A stretch of 64,000 nt of DNA from Mycolicibacterium sp. (lineage in GTDB: Bacteria > Actinomycetota > Actinomycetes > Mycobacteriales > Mycobacteriaceae). This document shows positions 43,606-53,373 of the stretch, one piece after another (positions within the stretch are counted from its first letter, which is position 1; every line of letters begins with the position of its first letter). The DNA is taken from positions 186,001 through 250,000 of the forward strand of contig JACJWN010000006.1 of NCBI GenBank assembly GCA_020637165.1, read 5' to 3'. A program made the position numbers and the translations under genes. A model generated the notes under the pieces. It was not told where the DNA came from. It was given only the letters and a program-made list of their open reading frames with translations, and did not search any database.

Positions 43606-43902
43606 ATGAAGAAGGCAGCGGTTCTCCTCGGAGGCGCACTGGCCGCCGCGTCGTTGGCACTGGCCGGACCCGCCTACGCCACCCCGGATACACCGGCGGG
43701 CGTCCTCTCTGCGAACGCCACCGCCGCCGCGGCACCCGGCCACATCGGCTCCAGCGCGCCCAAGAGCTCAATCTGCGTCCAGGACTCCGGCAACAAGAAC
43801 TACGGGGCCCGTGTCGGCACCGCCACGGCCGCCGGGTCCTACAGCCGGGTCGCCACCGACGGCATCATCCGCCCCTCCGGCCCGTCGACCATCGGGGCCT
43901 AA
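43606..43902 (+). CDS. Small secreted protein (98 aa)
   Basis: A signal peptide is clear: 'MKKAAVLLGGALAAASLALAG' then 'PAYA' with cleavage before 'TPDTPAG'. The mature protein is about 73 aa, Ala/Gly/Ser-rich, with one Cys. ATG 43606 has CAGGAG six bases upstream; ATG 43600 is too close to that site. The family is not recognised. Confidence 0.65.
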   Translation: MKKAAVLLGGALAAASLALAGPAYATPDTPAGVLSANATAAAAPGHIGSSAPKSSICVQDSGNKNYGARVGTATAAGSYSRVATDGIIRPSGPSTIGA

Positions 43903-43919
43903 CATCCCCTTCTGACTCC

Positions 43920-43947
43920 GCCGGGGTTCTGTGACCAAAACCCCGGC
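43920..43947. terminator. Hairpin after the secreted-protein gene
   Basis: GCCGGGGTT and AACCCCGGC form a 9-bp stem around a 10-base loop, 18 bp after the stop. There is no T-run, so it would be a mycobacterial-type terminator at best. Confidence 0.45.
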
Positions 43948-44123
43948 TGAGTGGTGGATGAACCACTCCTCGTCGAGGGCGAGAAACCGCCAGTCCGCAA
44001 CGGTGCCGACCGCAACGATCGCAAAACGAAAAGCCATCGCTTCCCACCCCCAGCCCCCGATCCCCCGCAACCCCCACGCTATGTCGAGGGTCTGACATTC
44101 ATCTCGCGGCGGCCGGCCGCCGA

Positions 44124-44696
44124 TCAGCTCCGCCGGAGCAGGTACCACCGGCCCGCAATGGTCTTGCGGATGACTGTGCGGTCGATGATGAAATCTTTCG
44201 GCTTGGTCGATTCGATGGTGAAGCTTGGGCTGAACGCGTCGTCGATCTCCGTTGGTTTAATGCCGATACCCTGCCACATCATCACCGGAGTGCCGGGAGT
44301 GAGCAGCGCCGCTAATTCTTTGACGTACAACGGTTTCGAGGCCTGCGGCAGTGTGTGGAACATTCCCATGTCCAGGGCCAGGTCGATCGGCGCTGCTATG
44401 CCGAGCCGGGTCAATCTGGTGGCATCGCCCTGAATGAATCGGGCGCCCCGGGTGCGCTTGGCGTTGCGTCGAGCGGTGCGAATCGCGGGAGCGGCGAAAT
44501 CGATGCCCGTTGCTAACCAGCCGTGCTTGGCCAGATAGATCACGTTCGCACCGGTTCCACATCCGATGTCAAGGGCATGTCCGGGCTTGAGCGGATCAGC
44601 TCCTTCGATCGCCTGCCGCAATTCGTCTGGCGGTGGGGTGTCCCAGACAGGTCTGCCGAGCCGATAGAGCGTGTCGAAGAAGAGGCGTCGCGACAT
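44124..44696 (-). CDS. Class I SAM-dependent methyltransferase (190 aa)
   Basis: A Rossmann SAM motif 'ALDIGCGTGANVIYLAKHGW' (about 41-60) is followed by 'ATGIDFAAPAIRTARRNA' and 'FIQGDATRL'. It resembles TPMT/TehB-type small methyltransferases. The downstream flank (43948-44123) has no gene. It lies 31 bp after the frameshifted monooxygenase on the same strand, so it may be in its operon. Substrate unknown. Confidence 0.8.
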   Translation of the reverse strand: MSRRLFFDTLYRLGRPVWDTPPPDELRQAIEGADPLKPGHALDIGCGTGANVIYLAKHGWLATGIDFAAPAIRTARRNAKRTRGARFIQGDATRLTRLGIAAPIDLALDMGMFHTLPQASKPLYVKELAALLTPGTPVMMWQGIGIKPTEIDDAFSPSFTIESTKPKDFIIDRTVIRKTIAGRWYLLRRS

Positions 44697-44727
44697 TGTT
44701 CCTCCTGGCCGGTTCTAGGGGTCGGGT

Positions 44728-46265
44728 TTAGGGCTCAATCCGGGGCTGCGCCGGTCCACCGAACGCCAGACCCCACCGCCCGACGAATTCGGTCAGTTCA
44801 CCGGACGTGTCGGCACTGTCCGCCGCCAGGGCGACGTAGCCGTCCGGGCGAACGAGATAGGCCGCATCGCGGCCGACCCCGGCTTCGCGTGTTTTCTCAT
44901 TCCAGGGGAACCGGTGAATTGGCAGGCCGAGTTGTTGGGCGGTCTCGAGAAGTGCCGGGCTCGCATCGCCGTAGATATGAAGCTGCCAGTCCAGTGACTG
45001 CAACGGTGCGAAGTTGTCACTCTCGGCGTTGACGATCCAGGGCAGCCGATCCCCGCCGTGAACGACACCACCCCTTCCCCGATTGAAGTCGCAGACTCGG
45101 TACGAGATCCTCGTCTGCGACACCGTCTTGAACATCAATCTGCGCGGTCGCGAGAACTTCGCCAGTGTCGCAACCACTTTCGGAAGAACATGTACGCGTG
45201 CGACCTGGGCCGCCTTGCCGTTGTCCACGAGGAACTGGAAAACGCGGTCGGTCGTCGCGATCAGGGACCTCGCGAAGGGACTCCTCTCAGCCTCATAGGT
45301 GTCCAACAGTCTCTGATCCGCACGCCCGTGCAGGACCTCGGCAAACTTCCAGGACAGGTTCACCGCGTCGCCAATCCCGGTGTTCATCCCCTGCCCACCG
45401 GCCGGGCTGTGAATGTGCCCGGCGTCGCCGGCGATGAACACCCGACCGCGGCGAAATCGATCCGCGACTCGATGGTGTACCTGGTAAGTGGAGAACCAGT
45501 TGACCTCTCCGACCTGGACACCCAGCAGATGCTCGATGTGAGCACGCAGGTCCTCGAAGCCGATGGGCTCACTGATCCTGAGATCCGGGGGCACGACGCC
45601 GATCAGACGTTGGGTTCCGGTCGAGCGCACCGGAATCTTCAAAGCCATACCTGCTTCACGGAACCCGACAAAATCTCGTCGCCACCGGCCCCACTGACAG
45701 CGGCGTCGGCCACATAGAACAGGCCTTCCGAGGATCCACCGGCAAAGCCGATCCCGAGGGCCTCCCGCACCGTGCTGTGCGCCCCATCGCACCCGACGAC
45801 ATAGGCGAAACGTGACTGCTCGGCCGACGTCCCGTCGTCAATGGTGACGGTGACGGCGTCGCCGTCGTCGCGCAGATCTTTCAGCGTCGCACCCCATTGC
45901 ACTTCAACACCGAGTCGACCGAGCCGGTCAAGGAGAAATCGTTCATGCTCGTCTTGGGGGTAGGCGAGCATGAACGGGTAGGGGCTGATGCCCTTTCCCA
46001 TGTCAGCCAGCGAGAACCGGGCGACATCACGCTCTCCGGCGCGGAAGTGGACGGAATCGGCGACCACGCCGTTCTGCACCACCTCATCGCCGAAGCCGAA
46101 TTGCCGATAGAACTCCAGAGTCCGCGCATGCAGGCCCATCGCGCGGGATTCCCTGGCGGGTCCTTCCTTACTGTCGATGATCCGCACCGGAACGCCACGA
46201 CGAGCCAGGCCCAAAGCCATCACCAGGCCGGTGGGTCCCGCCCCGACGATCAGAATCGACTCCAT
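44728..46265 (-). pseudogene. FAD-dependent aromatic monooxygenase with one frameshift
   Basis: The 5' frame begins 'MESILIVGAGPTGLVMALGL' (GxGxxG FAD motif) and includes 'AYVVGCDGAHSTVREALGI' (DG motif). It goes out of frame after 'AGGDEI'. The next frame continues 'VGFREAGMALKIPVRS...RLIGVVPP', then 'GRVFIAGDAGHIHSPAGGQG' (second FAD motif) to a thioredoxin-like C-terminus. Adding one T to the TTTT run (AAAA at 45670-45673, plus strand) gives 'GDEIFVGFRE' and one roughly 512 aa PHBH/PheA-type protein. ATG 46265 has GGAGG upstream. Divergent from a tetR gene. Confidence 0.8.
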
Positions 46266-46291
46266 CAGCGTGACCTCCACTATCATTAAAA

Positions 46292-46307
46292 ATGACTGAC
46301 TAGTCAT
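46292..46307. promoter_or_regulatory. TetR operator palindrome ATGACT-GACT-AGTCAT
   Basis: Perfect 6-bp arms with a 4-bp centre, in the 93-bp gap between the divergent monooxygenase and tetR genes. Likely binding site of that TetR. Confidence 0.65.
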
Positions 46308-46358
46308 CAATATAGACCTTTTATGACCGGTAAGTCACTTTTAACGAGGAGGTCTCCA

Positions 46359-47039
46359 GTGGTGAACGCCGAAAGCAGGCGCGGTCGCGGTCCCAGCCCA
46401 CACAAGACCGCCCAGACGCGGCAGGCGGTGGCCCGTGCTGCACTCGAACTGTTCATCGAGCAGGGCTACCGGGGCACCCCGATGAGTGACGTCGCCGAGC
46501 GGGCGGGTGTCGCCAAAGGGACCGTCTACCGGTATTTCGCGGACAAGCAGGCGTTGTTCGCCGGCGTGATCAGCGACGTCCTGGACGACAGGGTGGCAGC
46601 GCTCCGAGCAGCCGAACCGGGTGAGGGCGAGTCGCTGCGCAACTTCCTCAGCCGCGTGGTCACCCCCCTGTTGGCGACGGTCGAGGGATCGCCGTGGATG
46701 GGGCTCATCCGACTGGTCATGACCGAGGGGCGCGAATCACCCGAAGTGGCGGCCATTTACCGAGAACGCGTGCTCGACCCGGTCGCCGAGCAGATTCGGC
46801 GCTGGGCGCACGCCGCCGCCGAACGCGGCGAGATCGACAGCGACGCCCTGGACCGCGTACCTCTGCTGATGCTGTCCCCGGCGGTCCTGGCCACGATGTG
46901 GACGGGGCTGTACCCCGACGAGCCGATGAGTATCGCTGAGACCTTCGAGAGCTTCCTGGATCTGGCGCTGGGGACTGGGTCGGCCGGCGATCGTTCGGAC
47001 CCGGCTCAATCCAGCGATCCCGGTTCGCGTCAGCCGTGA
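46359..47039 (+). CDS. TetR-family regulator (226 aa)
   Basis: A Ser/Arg-rich leader ('ESRRGRGPSPHKTAQTRQAV') is followed by the TetR HTH ('ALELFIEQGYRGTPMSDVAE', 'RAGVAKGTVYRYFADKQALF') and a helical ligand domain. AGGAGG at 46348-46353 supports GTG 46359 or 46362 over the upstream ATG 46323. It is divergent from the frameshifted monooxygenase and probably controls it. Confidence 0.83.
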   Translation: MVNAESRRGRGPSPHKTAQTRQAVARAALELFIEQGYRGTPMSDVAERAGVAKGTVYRYFADKQALFAGVISDVLDDRVAALRAAEPGEGESLRNFLSRVVTPLLATVEGSPWMGLIRLVMTEGRESPEVAAIYRERVLDPVAEQIRRWAHAAAERGEIDSDALDRVPLLMLSPAVLATMWTGLYPDEPMSIAETFESFLDLALGTGSAGDRSDPAQSSDPGSRQP

Positions 47040-47101
47040 CAGTGCTGGGGGCATCACCTGGCCCGTATCCACCGCAGCGGCACCGGACTATCGTCAGCGT
47101 C

Positions 47102-47611
47102 ATGACCGGATCGGCATTCCCGCATTCGCGGTGGGGTTCTGACTCAGGACCGCTACGCAAGGTCGTCGACGGTTTCGCGGCCACCCCGTTGGGGTCGCGG
47201 TTCATCCGCGCCCTGGTTCCGCTGGACCGGCGAGTGCTCAAAGCCACCAAGGGCCGCTACACCGCACTCGGCCCGCTGGGCTTGCAGATCCTCGTCCTGA
47301 CGACGATCGGCCGTAAATCGGGTCAGCGCCGCGAGTCGCCGTTGTTGTACACCCGCGACGGCGATCGCCTGTATCTCTTCGGGAGCAACTTCGGGCAATC
47401 CACGCACCCGGCGTGGTCGTCAAACCTGCTGGCCAATCCGGATGCCTGGGTCACCATGGGCGGCAAGGAGATTCCGGTCCGTGCGCGCCAACTGTCCGGG
47501 GACGAATACGACCGCGCCGACGCGAGGTTCATGACCTACCTCAAGGCCTATCCGGCCTATCGCACCCGCACCGATCGCGACATCCGGATCTTCGAGCTGG
47601 CGCCGCGCTGA
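47102..47611 (+). CDS. Ddn-like F420-dependent nitroreductase-family protein (169 aa)
   Basis: A deazaflavin-dependent split beta-barrel: 'LGLQILVLTTIGRKSGQRRE', then 'LLYTRDGDRLYLFGSNFGQS' and 'HPAWSSNLLANPDAWVTMGG'. This is the pattern of M. tuberculosis Ddn-family proteins, which use F420H2 for quinone or nitro reduction. ATG 47102 is chosen; an upstream in-frame ATG at 47036 would overlap the tetR end. It is convergent with uvrD2. Confidence 0.85.
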   Translation: MTGSAFPHSRWGSDSGPLRKVVDGFAATPLGSRFIRALVPLDRRVLKATKGRYTALGPLGLQILVLTTIGRKSGQRRESPLLYTRDGDRLYLFGSNFGQSTHPAWSSNLLANPDAWVTMGGKEIPVRARQLSGDEYDRADARFMTYLKAYPAYRTRTDRDIRIFELAPR

Positions 47612-47660
47612 TCGGGATCGTGCCGCCGCCATCTCCGCCCGGACGGCGCTGGGGCACGCC

Positions 47661-49733
47661 CTAACCGCGTGAGCGCACCAAATCCAGGACGTCGGCGCCG
47701 AACTGCTCCAACTTGCGTGCCCCGATGCCCGGGATGGCTACCAGCGCGGCGTCGTCGGCGGGCAGCGACTCGGCGATGGCGATCAGGGTGTTGTCGGTGA
47801 AAACCACATACGCCGGGACGTTGAGCTCCCGAGCGGTAGCCAGCCGCCATTCCTTGAGCCGGGCCAGCAGAGCCTCGTCGACGTCGACCGAACAGCTTTC
47901 GCAGCGCCGCAACATGATCGAGGGCGCGGTGGTCAGCACCGCGTTGCACACCCGGCACTGGGGCGTCGCCCCGCGCTGGCGGCGCGGTTTGGCCGGCCCG
48001 GACGGGGAAGCCTCGACGCGGGTCTGCGGGGCGATGCCGTTGAGGAAGCGCGACGGCTTGCGGCTCTGCCGGCCACCCGGAGCGCGGGCCGCCGCCCAGC
48101 TGAGCTCCAGATGCTTCCGGGCGCGGGTGACGCCGACGTAGAGCAGCCGCCGCTCCTCCTCCACAGCCTCGCTGTCCGCTCCGTGGGCCAGGGCATGGCT
48201 GATCGGCAGCGTCCCGTCGGCCAGGCCGACCAGGAACACCGCGTCCCACTCCAGGCCCTTCGCGGCGTGCAGCGAGGCCAGCGTCACCCCCTGCACCGTC
48301 GGCGGGTGGCGGGCATCGGCGCGCACCCGCAGTTCGGCGACCAGCGGGGCCAGATCCAGTCCCGGCCGGGCGGCGACCTCCTCGTCGACCAGCTCGGCAA
48401 GCGCGCTCAACGCCTCCCACCGCTCCCGGGCCTTGGCGCCCGCCGGCGCCTCGGGTGTGAGCCCCAGCGGTTCGAGCAGGGCCCGCACCACCTCCGGCAG
48501 CTCCCCCTCCGCTCCCCTATCGGCGGCGCGCTGCAGTGCCACCAGGGATTGGCGGATCTCCTGGCGGGCGAAGAAGCCCTCCCCGCCGCGCACCTGGAAC
48601 GGCACGCCGGCCTCGGTCAGCGCTTCCTCGTAGACCTCGGACTGGGCGTTGATCCGGTAGAGCACCGCTATCTCGGCCGCCGGGGTTCCGGCGTCGATCA
48701 GCGCGGTGACCGAGCGGGCGACGGCGGCGGCTTCGGCGGCCTCGTCGGGGTGGTCGCGGAACACCGGCTCCGGACCGGGAGGCTGCTGGCCGATGAGGTG
48801 CAGCCGGGAACCGGCCATCCGGCCCCGGGCCGCGGCGATCACCCGGTTGGCCAGCGACACGACTTGGGGGGTGGAGCGGTAGTCGCGCTCGAGACGGACC
48901 ACCGTGGCCTCCGGGAAAGTGCGGGAGAAGTCCAGCAGGTAGCGCGGGGAGGCGCCGGTGAACGAGTAGATGGTCTGGTTGGCGTCTCCGACGACGGTGA
49001 GGTCGTCACGGTCGCCGAGCCAGGCCTGCAGCACCCGCTGCTGCAGCGGGGTGACGTCCTGGTACTCGTCGACGACGAAGCAGCGGTAGCGGTCGCGGAA
49101 CTCCGCGGCCACCGCCGGATCGTTCTCGATGGCGGCGGCGGTGTGCAGCAGCAGGTCGTCGAAGTCCAGCAGCGCCACGCCGTCGCGGTCGGCCTTGAGT
49201 TTTTCGTAGCCCGCGTAGACCGCGGCCACCTTCTGCGCGTCCAGCGGGATGTCGCGGGCGGCCTTGGCGACCTCCGCACCGTAGGTCTCGGGGGTGATCA
49301 GCGAGGCCTTGGCCCATTCGATCTCCCCGGCGAGGTCACGGACGTCGTCGGTGCTGACCTGCAGCCGGGCCCGGTTGGCGGCCTGGGCCACCACGGCGAA
49401 CTTCTTGTCCAGCAGCTGCCAGGAGGTGTCGCCGACCACCCGCGGCCAGAAGTACTGCAGCTGGCGCCGCGCCGCGGCGTGGAAGGTCAGCGCCTGCACG
49501 CCGCCGACGTCCATGGCCCGCAGCCGGCTGCGCATCTCCCCGGCCGCCCGCGAGGTGAAGGTGACCGCCAGCACCTGTCCCGCCGCGACGTGACCGTTGG
49601 CGACCAGGTGGGCGATGCGGTGGGTGATGGTGCGGGTCTTGCCGGTACCGGCCCCGGCCAGCACGCACAGCGGCCCACGGGCGGCCAGCACGGCTTCGCG
49701 CTGTTCGTCGTCGAGCCCCGCCATGGCCTCCAT
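47661..49733 (-). CDS. uvrD2: UvrD2 SF1 helicase with HRDC domain (690 aa)
   Basis: Helicase motifs: '[20 protein letters not shown]' (Walker A), '[19 protein letters not shown]' (DEYQD), '[12 protein letters not shown]', '[18 protein letters not shown]' and '[17 protein letters not shown]'. A Cys4 site ('[22 protein letters not shown]' region) and a C-terminal HRDC domain ('[20 protein letters not shown]') identify UvrD2, which is essential in M. tuberculosis. The longest frame starts at 49793, only 5 bp from the divergent mycoredoxin ATG; 49733 fits the known N-terminus better. Confidence 0.92.
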   Translation of the reverse strand: MEAMAGLDDEQREAVLAARGPLCVLAGAGTGKTRTITHRIAHLVANGHVAAGQVLAVTFTSRAAGEMRSRLRAMDVGGVQALTFHAAARRQLQYFWPRVVGDTSWQLLDKKFAVVAQAANRARLQVSTDDVRDLAGEIEWAKASLITPETYGAEVAKAARDIPLDAQKVAAVYAGYEKLKADRDGVALLDFDDLLLHTAAAIENDPAVAAEFRDRYRCFVVDEYQDVTPLQQRVLQAWLGDRDDLTVVGDANQTIYSFTGASPRYLLDFSRTFPEATVVRLERDYRSTPQVVSLANRVIAAARGRMAGSRLHLIGQQPPGPEPVFRDHPDEAAEAAAVARSVTALIDAGTPAAEIAVLYRINAQSEVYEEALTEAGVPFQVRGGEGFFARQEIRQSLVALQRAADRGAEGELPEVVRALLEPLGLTPEAPAGAKARERWEALSALAELVDEEVAARPGLDLAPLVAELRVRADARHPPTVQGVTLASLHAAKGLEWDAVFLVGLADGTLPISHALAHGADSEAVEEERRLLYVGVTRARKHLELSWAAARAPGGRQSRKPSRFLNGIAPQTRVEASPSGPAKPRRQRGATPQCRVCNAVLTTAPSIMLRRCESCSVDVDEALLARLKEWRLATARELNVPAYVVFTDNTLIAIAESLPADDAALVAIPGIGARKLEQFGADVLDLVRSRG

Positions 49734-49798
49734 CTTGGCAGCCGGTACCGACGGTCCCGACCGGCGGTCGGCGCCGGCGATTGCTAAGTTCAACGCCC

Positions 49799-50044
49799 AT
49801 GAGCGACTCCGAGCTGATCATGTACAGCACCGTGTGGTGCGGCTACTGCCGTCGGCTCAAAACCATGCTGAAGTCCGAAGGCATCCCGTTCCGCGAGGTC
49901 GACATCGAACACGACCCCGAGGCGGCGGACTTCGTGATGTCGGTCAACCACGGCAACCAGACGGTGCCGACGCTGCGGTTCGCCGACGGCTCGGCGCTGA
50001 CCAACCCGTCGCTGGCCGAGGTCAAGACCAAACTGGGGGTCTAG
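49799..50044 (+). CDS. mrx1: Mycoredoxin (glutaredoxin-like, 81 aa)
   Basis: A glutaredoxin fold with CxxC 'WCGYC' (residues 13-17), '[16 protein letters not shown]' and cis-Pro region '[13 protein letters not shown]'. Mycoredoxin-1 reduces mycothiol mixed disulfides. Divergent from uvrD2 as in M. tuberculosis (Rv3198A), where nudC is the next gene on the other side; here a 10-kb accessory block separates them. The next gene (MFS) overlaps its stop by 4 bp on the opposite strand. Confidence 0.93.
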   Translation: MSDSELIMYSTVWCGYCRRLKTMLKSEGIPFREVDIEHDPEAADFVMSVNHGNQTVPTLRFADGSALTNPSLAEVKTKLGV

Positions 50045-51552
50045 CCCCCGGCCGGAACCGCACCGCGGTCCCGCCGGAACAGCACCCCGATCACCACCGC
50101 CGCGACCACGGCGATGGCGGCCATGGTCAGGTTCAGCGCGTCGGCGACGTGCAGCATGCTCGTGGTCGCCTCGGAGATGACCCATCGGGTGCGCTCGGGA
50201 TCCAATGCGCTGGACCCCGGTGTGGCACTGAGGACGTCGCCGGCCTGTTCGGGGGTGATGCCGCTGCCGGCCAGATGCGCACCGGCGTCCCGGACGAACA
50301 GGATGATGCCGAACATCGAGAACAGCGCCGACCCCAGACCGTTGAAGGTGCCGCCGACGGCCGCCTTGACGGCCGAGACCACACCGCCGAGGGAGCTCGG
50401 CGCGCTGGACATCATGACCGTCGCCTGAGGGGTCTGGATGATCGCGCCGCCCATCGCCGTCAGCGCCAGTACCGCCCCGACCACGGCGATCGGGGTCTCG
50501 GCGCTGAAGACCAGCCGGACCAGCATGCTCGCGGCCAGCACCAGCAGGCCCGCCACGACGACGGTGCCGTTGCCCAGGCGGGTCGCGGCCTTCCCGGCGG
50601 CCACGGCCACCAGCGCGGACGCCAGGGTGGCCGGAATGGACAGCAGCGCGAACACCCACGTCGACTGGTCGCGGATGACGACGAGGTAGAAGGTGACCAT
50701 GATCGCCGATCCGCCCTGAACCAGGTTGCTGACCGCACCCGCGCCCACCACGGCGCTGAACCGCGGCGAGCCGAAGATCCGCAGATCCAGTGCCGGCTCG
50801 TCGCAGCGCATCTCCCACCAGACGAACGCGGCCCCGGCGAGCAGCCCGGCCAGGATCGGGACCACCGACGCGGGGCGCAGCCCGCCCTGCAATTGTGAGA
50901 CCCCGTAGCTGACGCCGATCAGCGATGCGGCGATGAGAAGCAGCCCGACGACGTCGGTCCGCCCGGGCGAGCGCGGGGTCTCCGGGACGTAGCGCAGGGT
51001 GATCACCAGAACCAGGATGGCCAGCACCGGTGTGACGAGAAGCCCACTGCGCCAGCCGAGGCGCTCGGCCAGCAGCCCGCCGACCGTCGCCGGCAGCACG
51101 CCGAATGCGTACACCGCGGCCAGGTACCGGGCGATCGCGCCGGCCCGCCGCTGCGGTGGGAAGACCGCGTTCATGATGGCCAGCGACAGTCCGGTCAGGA
51201 AGGCGAACGCCACCCCCATGCAGGCCCGGGCGATCATCAGGACCGCGACGTTGGGGGCGCCCGCACCGAGCAACCCGAACACCACCGCACCGCAGGCGCC
51301 GGCGACGAACATCCGCTTCATGCCGTATCTGTCGCCGAGGACTCCAGCGCCGAGCACCGACGCGCCGAGCGTCAGCGTCGCCAGGGACGAGACGAAAATG
51401 GTTGTGCCGGGGGCGAATTGAAGTCCGTTGCGGACGAGGGAGATGTTGGCCGCCAGAATCCGCAAGTCCCCCACGGCCACCGCGCTGCCCAGGCCCATGG
51501 CCACCGTCGTCATGACAGCGGCCAGTCCGCTGACCTGCGGGATCTGGGGCAC
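50041..51552 (-). CDS. MFS drug exporter, DHA2/14-TM type (503 aa)
   Basis: It has many membrane segments with the MFS loop 2-3 motif 'GDRYGMKRMFVAGAC' and a motif C-like 'AVYAFGVLPATVGGLLAE'. The length and 14 predicted segments match the DHA2 (EmrB/QacA) group. It is a proton-driven exporter, substrate unknown. The start is GTG 51552. No adjacent regulator is visible. Confidence 0.83.
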   Translation of the reverse strand: MPQIPQVSGLAAVMTTVAMGLGSAVAVGDLRILAANISLVRNGLQFAPGTTIFVSSLATLTLGASVLGAGVLGDRYGMKRMFVAGACGAVVFGLLGAGAPNVAVLMIARACMGVAFAFLTGLSLAIMNAVFPPQRRAGAIARYLAAVYAFGVLPATVGGLLAERLGWRSGLLVTPVLAILVLVITLRYVPETPRSPGRTDVVGLLLIAASLIGVSYGVSQLQGGLRPASVVPILAGLLAGAAFVWWEMRCDEPALDLRIFGSPRFSAVVGAGAVSNLVQGGSAIMVTFYLVVIRDQSTWVFALLSIPATLASALVAVAAGKAATRLGNGTVVVAGLLVLAASMLVRLVFSAETPIAVVGAVLALTAMGGAIIQTPQATVMMSSAPSSLGGVVSAVKAAVGGTFNGLGSALFSMFGIILFVRDAGAHLAGSGITPEQAGDVLSATPGSSALDPERTRWVISEATTSMLHVADALNLTMAAIAVVAAVVIGVLFRRDRGAVPAGG

Positions 51553-51654
51553 TTGGTGATGCTATGCCCGGGGCAGGCCCCTCCACGGCGGAGTCACCAA
51601 GTCACCCAGAGACCGGCGCTGACCAGTGCCAGCGACGTCGCGTTGACCACTTCA

Positions 51655-52020
51655 TCAGCCAAGCGCTGCCCATAGCAGGGCCGCCGACCCCACCATCTCG
51701 ACAAGGGTATAGAACCAGTTCGGATAAAAAGCCCTCGGCCGATCCACCACACCGGAGACCAACCGTCCGAATGCCATTCCTCCCAATGCGGCCGCAACCG
51801 TGATGAGAATCCCCTCCCTGGCTGGGTGACCAGTGGCAGCCAACACAAGCATGCCGGCGATGGCCAAGCCGAATCCGCCGTACACCGCGCGCACCTCGGC
51901 GCGAGACTCGGCAACCGGCAGGGTGATGCCGAAGGCACCGATCAGGGCGGCCGGCCGAGCCAACGCAAAAATACCCATGCCAAGGAAGAACACGGCTGCG
52001 ATAACGATGACGACGGTCAT
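51655..52020 (-). CDS. DUF4345-like small membrane protein (121 aa)
   Basis: Four membrane segments with the conserved 'SRAEVRAVYGGFGLAIAGML' motif after the first helix and 'GMAFGRLVSGVVD' later, as in DUF4345/DUF4267 proteins. Function is unknown. The frame is intact and ends at the expected point. Confidence 0.75.
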   Translation of the reverse strand: MTVVIVIAAVFFLGMGIFALARPAALIGAFGITLPVAESRAEVRAVYGGFGLAIAGMLVLAATGHPAREGILITVAAALGGMAFGRLVSGVVDRPRAFYPNWFYTLVEMVGSAALLWAALG

Positions 52021-52207
52021 GGCTCCACTCCTTCAGCACGACGACGCACGTCGATCCGGCACCCGTCCTTGGTTTTGCACCGTGCGCAACACGACATCCA
52101 TGTCCATAGTGGCGAAAGCCGCATCCCAGCAGCGGCGGTTTCGTCACCCGGGGGGAACCCCCGAGAAGGTGATGGGCCGACACACCCTTCCCGGCCTCCT
52201 CGTTGAC

Positions 52208-52226
52208 TTAGGTATGCCTTACCTTA
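52208..52226. promoter_or_regulatory. IdeR/DtxR iron box
   Basis: TTAGGTATGCCTTACCTTA matches the IdeR consensus TTAGGTTAGGCTAACCTAA at about 14 of 19 positions, with an inverted-repeat form. It lies 57 bp before the chosen start of the DUF2470 gene, so that gene is probably repressed by iron. Confidence 0.65.
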
Positions 52227-52282
52227 TATGTGCGCAATTGGTCCCACTCTCGCGCGACTGGCGAATTCAGGTAGGAGGTCAG

Positions 52283-53047
52283 GTGGGAAATAACCCAGGG
52301 GGCGACCGGCCGACGGCCGCGGAGCGGGTGCGAACGGTCATCGCGCGCTCGACAGCCGCTCACGTTGCCGCCCCAAGCAGTCCACCGGTGCCGTGTCGCA
52401 TTCACCATCTCCTGCGCGACGGCACACTCGCGTTGACGATGCCCCGCGACTCACCGGTCTCCAAGGCCGACCCGGATGAGCCGGTAGCCCTGGAACTGCT
52501 TGATCATGGGCCGGTGACGGTCGGGGATTCGGTGCGGGCTCTGGTGTGGATTCGCGGTGCGCTCCGAGTCGTGCCCCCAGGAGCGATTCGTTCGATGATC
52601 CTCGACATCGCCGCGACGAACCCGGACCCGGGCCTGCTCGACGTCGGCTGCCGTGACGCCCTGGTCCTGCTGACGGTCCAGTCTGTCGTCTTTGCCGACG
52701 GCACCGGTGCCGCGGTGGTCGACCACGCCGATGTCCGGGATGCGCAACCCGACCCGTTCTGTCAGGTTGAGGTGGCCTGGGTTCACCACCTACAAGCGCA
52801 CCATCCGGACATGGTCGAGAGACTGCGACTTCGCCTGCCGCGTAAGGCCCGGTGCGGCCAGGTCCGATTGGTGGGGCTCGACCGGTACGGGTTGCAGCTG
52901 AAAACCCAAGAACCCGAGGGCCATTGGGATCATCGGGTTCCGTTCTTCGCGCCGGTCTCCGATGAGGCGTCGCTGTGTCGCGCATTGAGGGCGCTGATGG
53001 CCGATCCGTTTGCCCGCGGACTCACAGCGGGCAACGGGAGGTCTTGA
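52283..53047 (+). CDS. DUF2470-domain protein, probably iron-regulated (254 aa)
   Basis: The N-terminal half resembles pyridoxamine-oxidase-like/HugZ proteins ('RTVIARSTAAHVAAP', 'VTVGDSVRALVWIRGALRVV'). The C-terminal DUF2470 has 'HHLQAHHPDMVERLRLRLP', then 'VRLVGLDRYGLQLKTQEPEG' and 'HRVPFFAPVSDEASLCRALR'. Such proteins are linked to haem use. GTG 52283 has AGGAGG upstream. The IdeR box at 52208-52226 supports an iron/haem role. The last bases overlap a VapC remnant on the other strand. Confidence 0.78.
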   Translation: MGNNPGGDRPTAAERVRTVIARSTAAHVAAPSSPPVPCRIHHLLRDGTLALTMPRDSPVSKADPDEPVALELLDHGPVTVGDSVRALVWIRGALRVVPPGAIRSMILDIAATNPDPGLLDVGCRDALVLLTVQSVVFADGTGAAVVDHADVRDAQPDPFCQVEVAWVHHLQAHHPDMVERLRLRLPRKARCGQVRLVGLDRYGLQLKTQEPEGHWDHRVPFFAPVSDEASLCRALRALMADPFARGLTAGNGRS

Positions 53048-53057
53048 TATCGGGGTT

Positions 53058-53120
53058 GGCGTGTGCCTGGTGTTCGGTCAGGTCAGCGCGGTGCGCATAG
53101 ACCAGCACATTGACATCACG
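53058..53120 (-). pseudogene. VapC toxin remnant (first ~21 codons only)
   Basis: Reads 'RDVNVLVYAHRADLTEHQAHA', nearly the same as the N-terminus of the intact VapC at 59765-60193, then diverges. The initiating ATG has been lost (GACGCG in place of GATGCG). The toxin body is missing and the 3' end of the DUF2470 gene occupies its place. Confidence 0.75.
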
Positions 53121-53373
53121 GCAGCGCGTCGAAGTGAGCGCCCTCGTCGAACGCCTCAGCTACCACTGCATTCGACGAGAGGTCCACACCGGCACGCCGT
53201 CCGCCACTTCCGATCGCGTGAACGGTGCAGGGCTGGGTGGCGCGTCGGTTGCCGGTGTCCATCCCCATGCGTACCGCATTCTCCAAGACGGCGGCGGCAG
53301 TCCGTCCCGACTGCGCAGCTGAGGCTTTGACCTCCCGATAGAGGTCGTCGGAGATCCGAATGGTCGTCCACAT
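53116..53373 (-). CDS. Orphan VapB-type antitoxin (85 aa)
   Basis: A ribbon-helix-helix antitoxin: 'MWTTIRISDDLYREVKASAA', then 'GRTAAAVLENAVRMGMDTGN'. It is closely similar along its whole length to the VapB at 60180-60437 and ends 'FDALP'. ATG 53373 is chosen to match the paralogue; the TTG at 53391 is an alternative. The cognate toxin downstream is reduced to a stub, so this is an antitoxin without toxin that might cross-neutralise the second VapC. Confidence 0.8.
   Translation of the reverse strand: MWTTIRISDDLYREVKASAAQSGRTAAAVLENAVRMGMDTGNRRATQPCTVHAIGSGGRRAGVDLSSNAVVAEAFDEGAHFDALP

Noticed and set aside
48111-49787. 558-aa plus-strand open frame
   Set aside because: Antisense to uvrD2, whose helicase motifs are complete.
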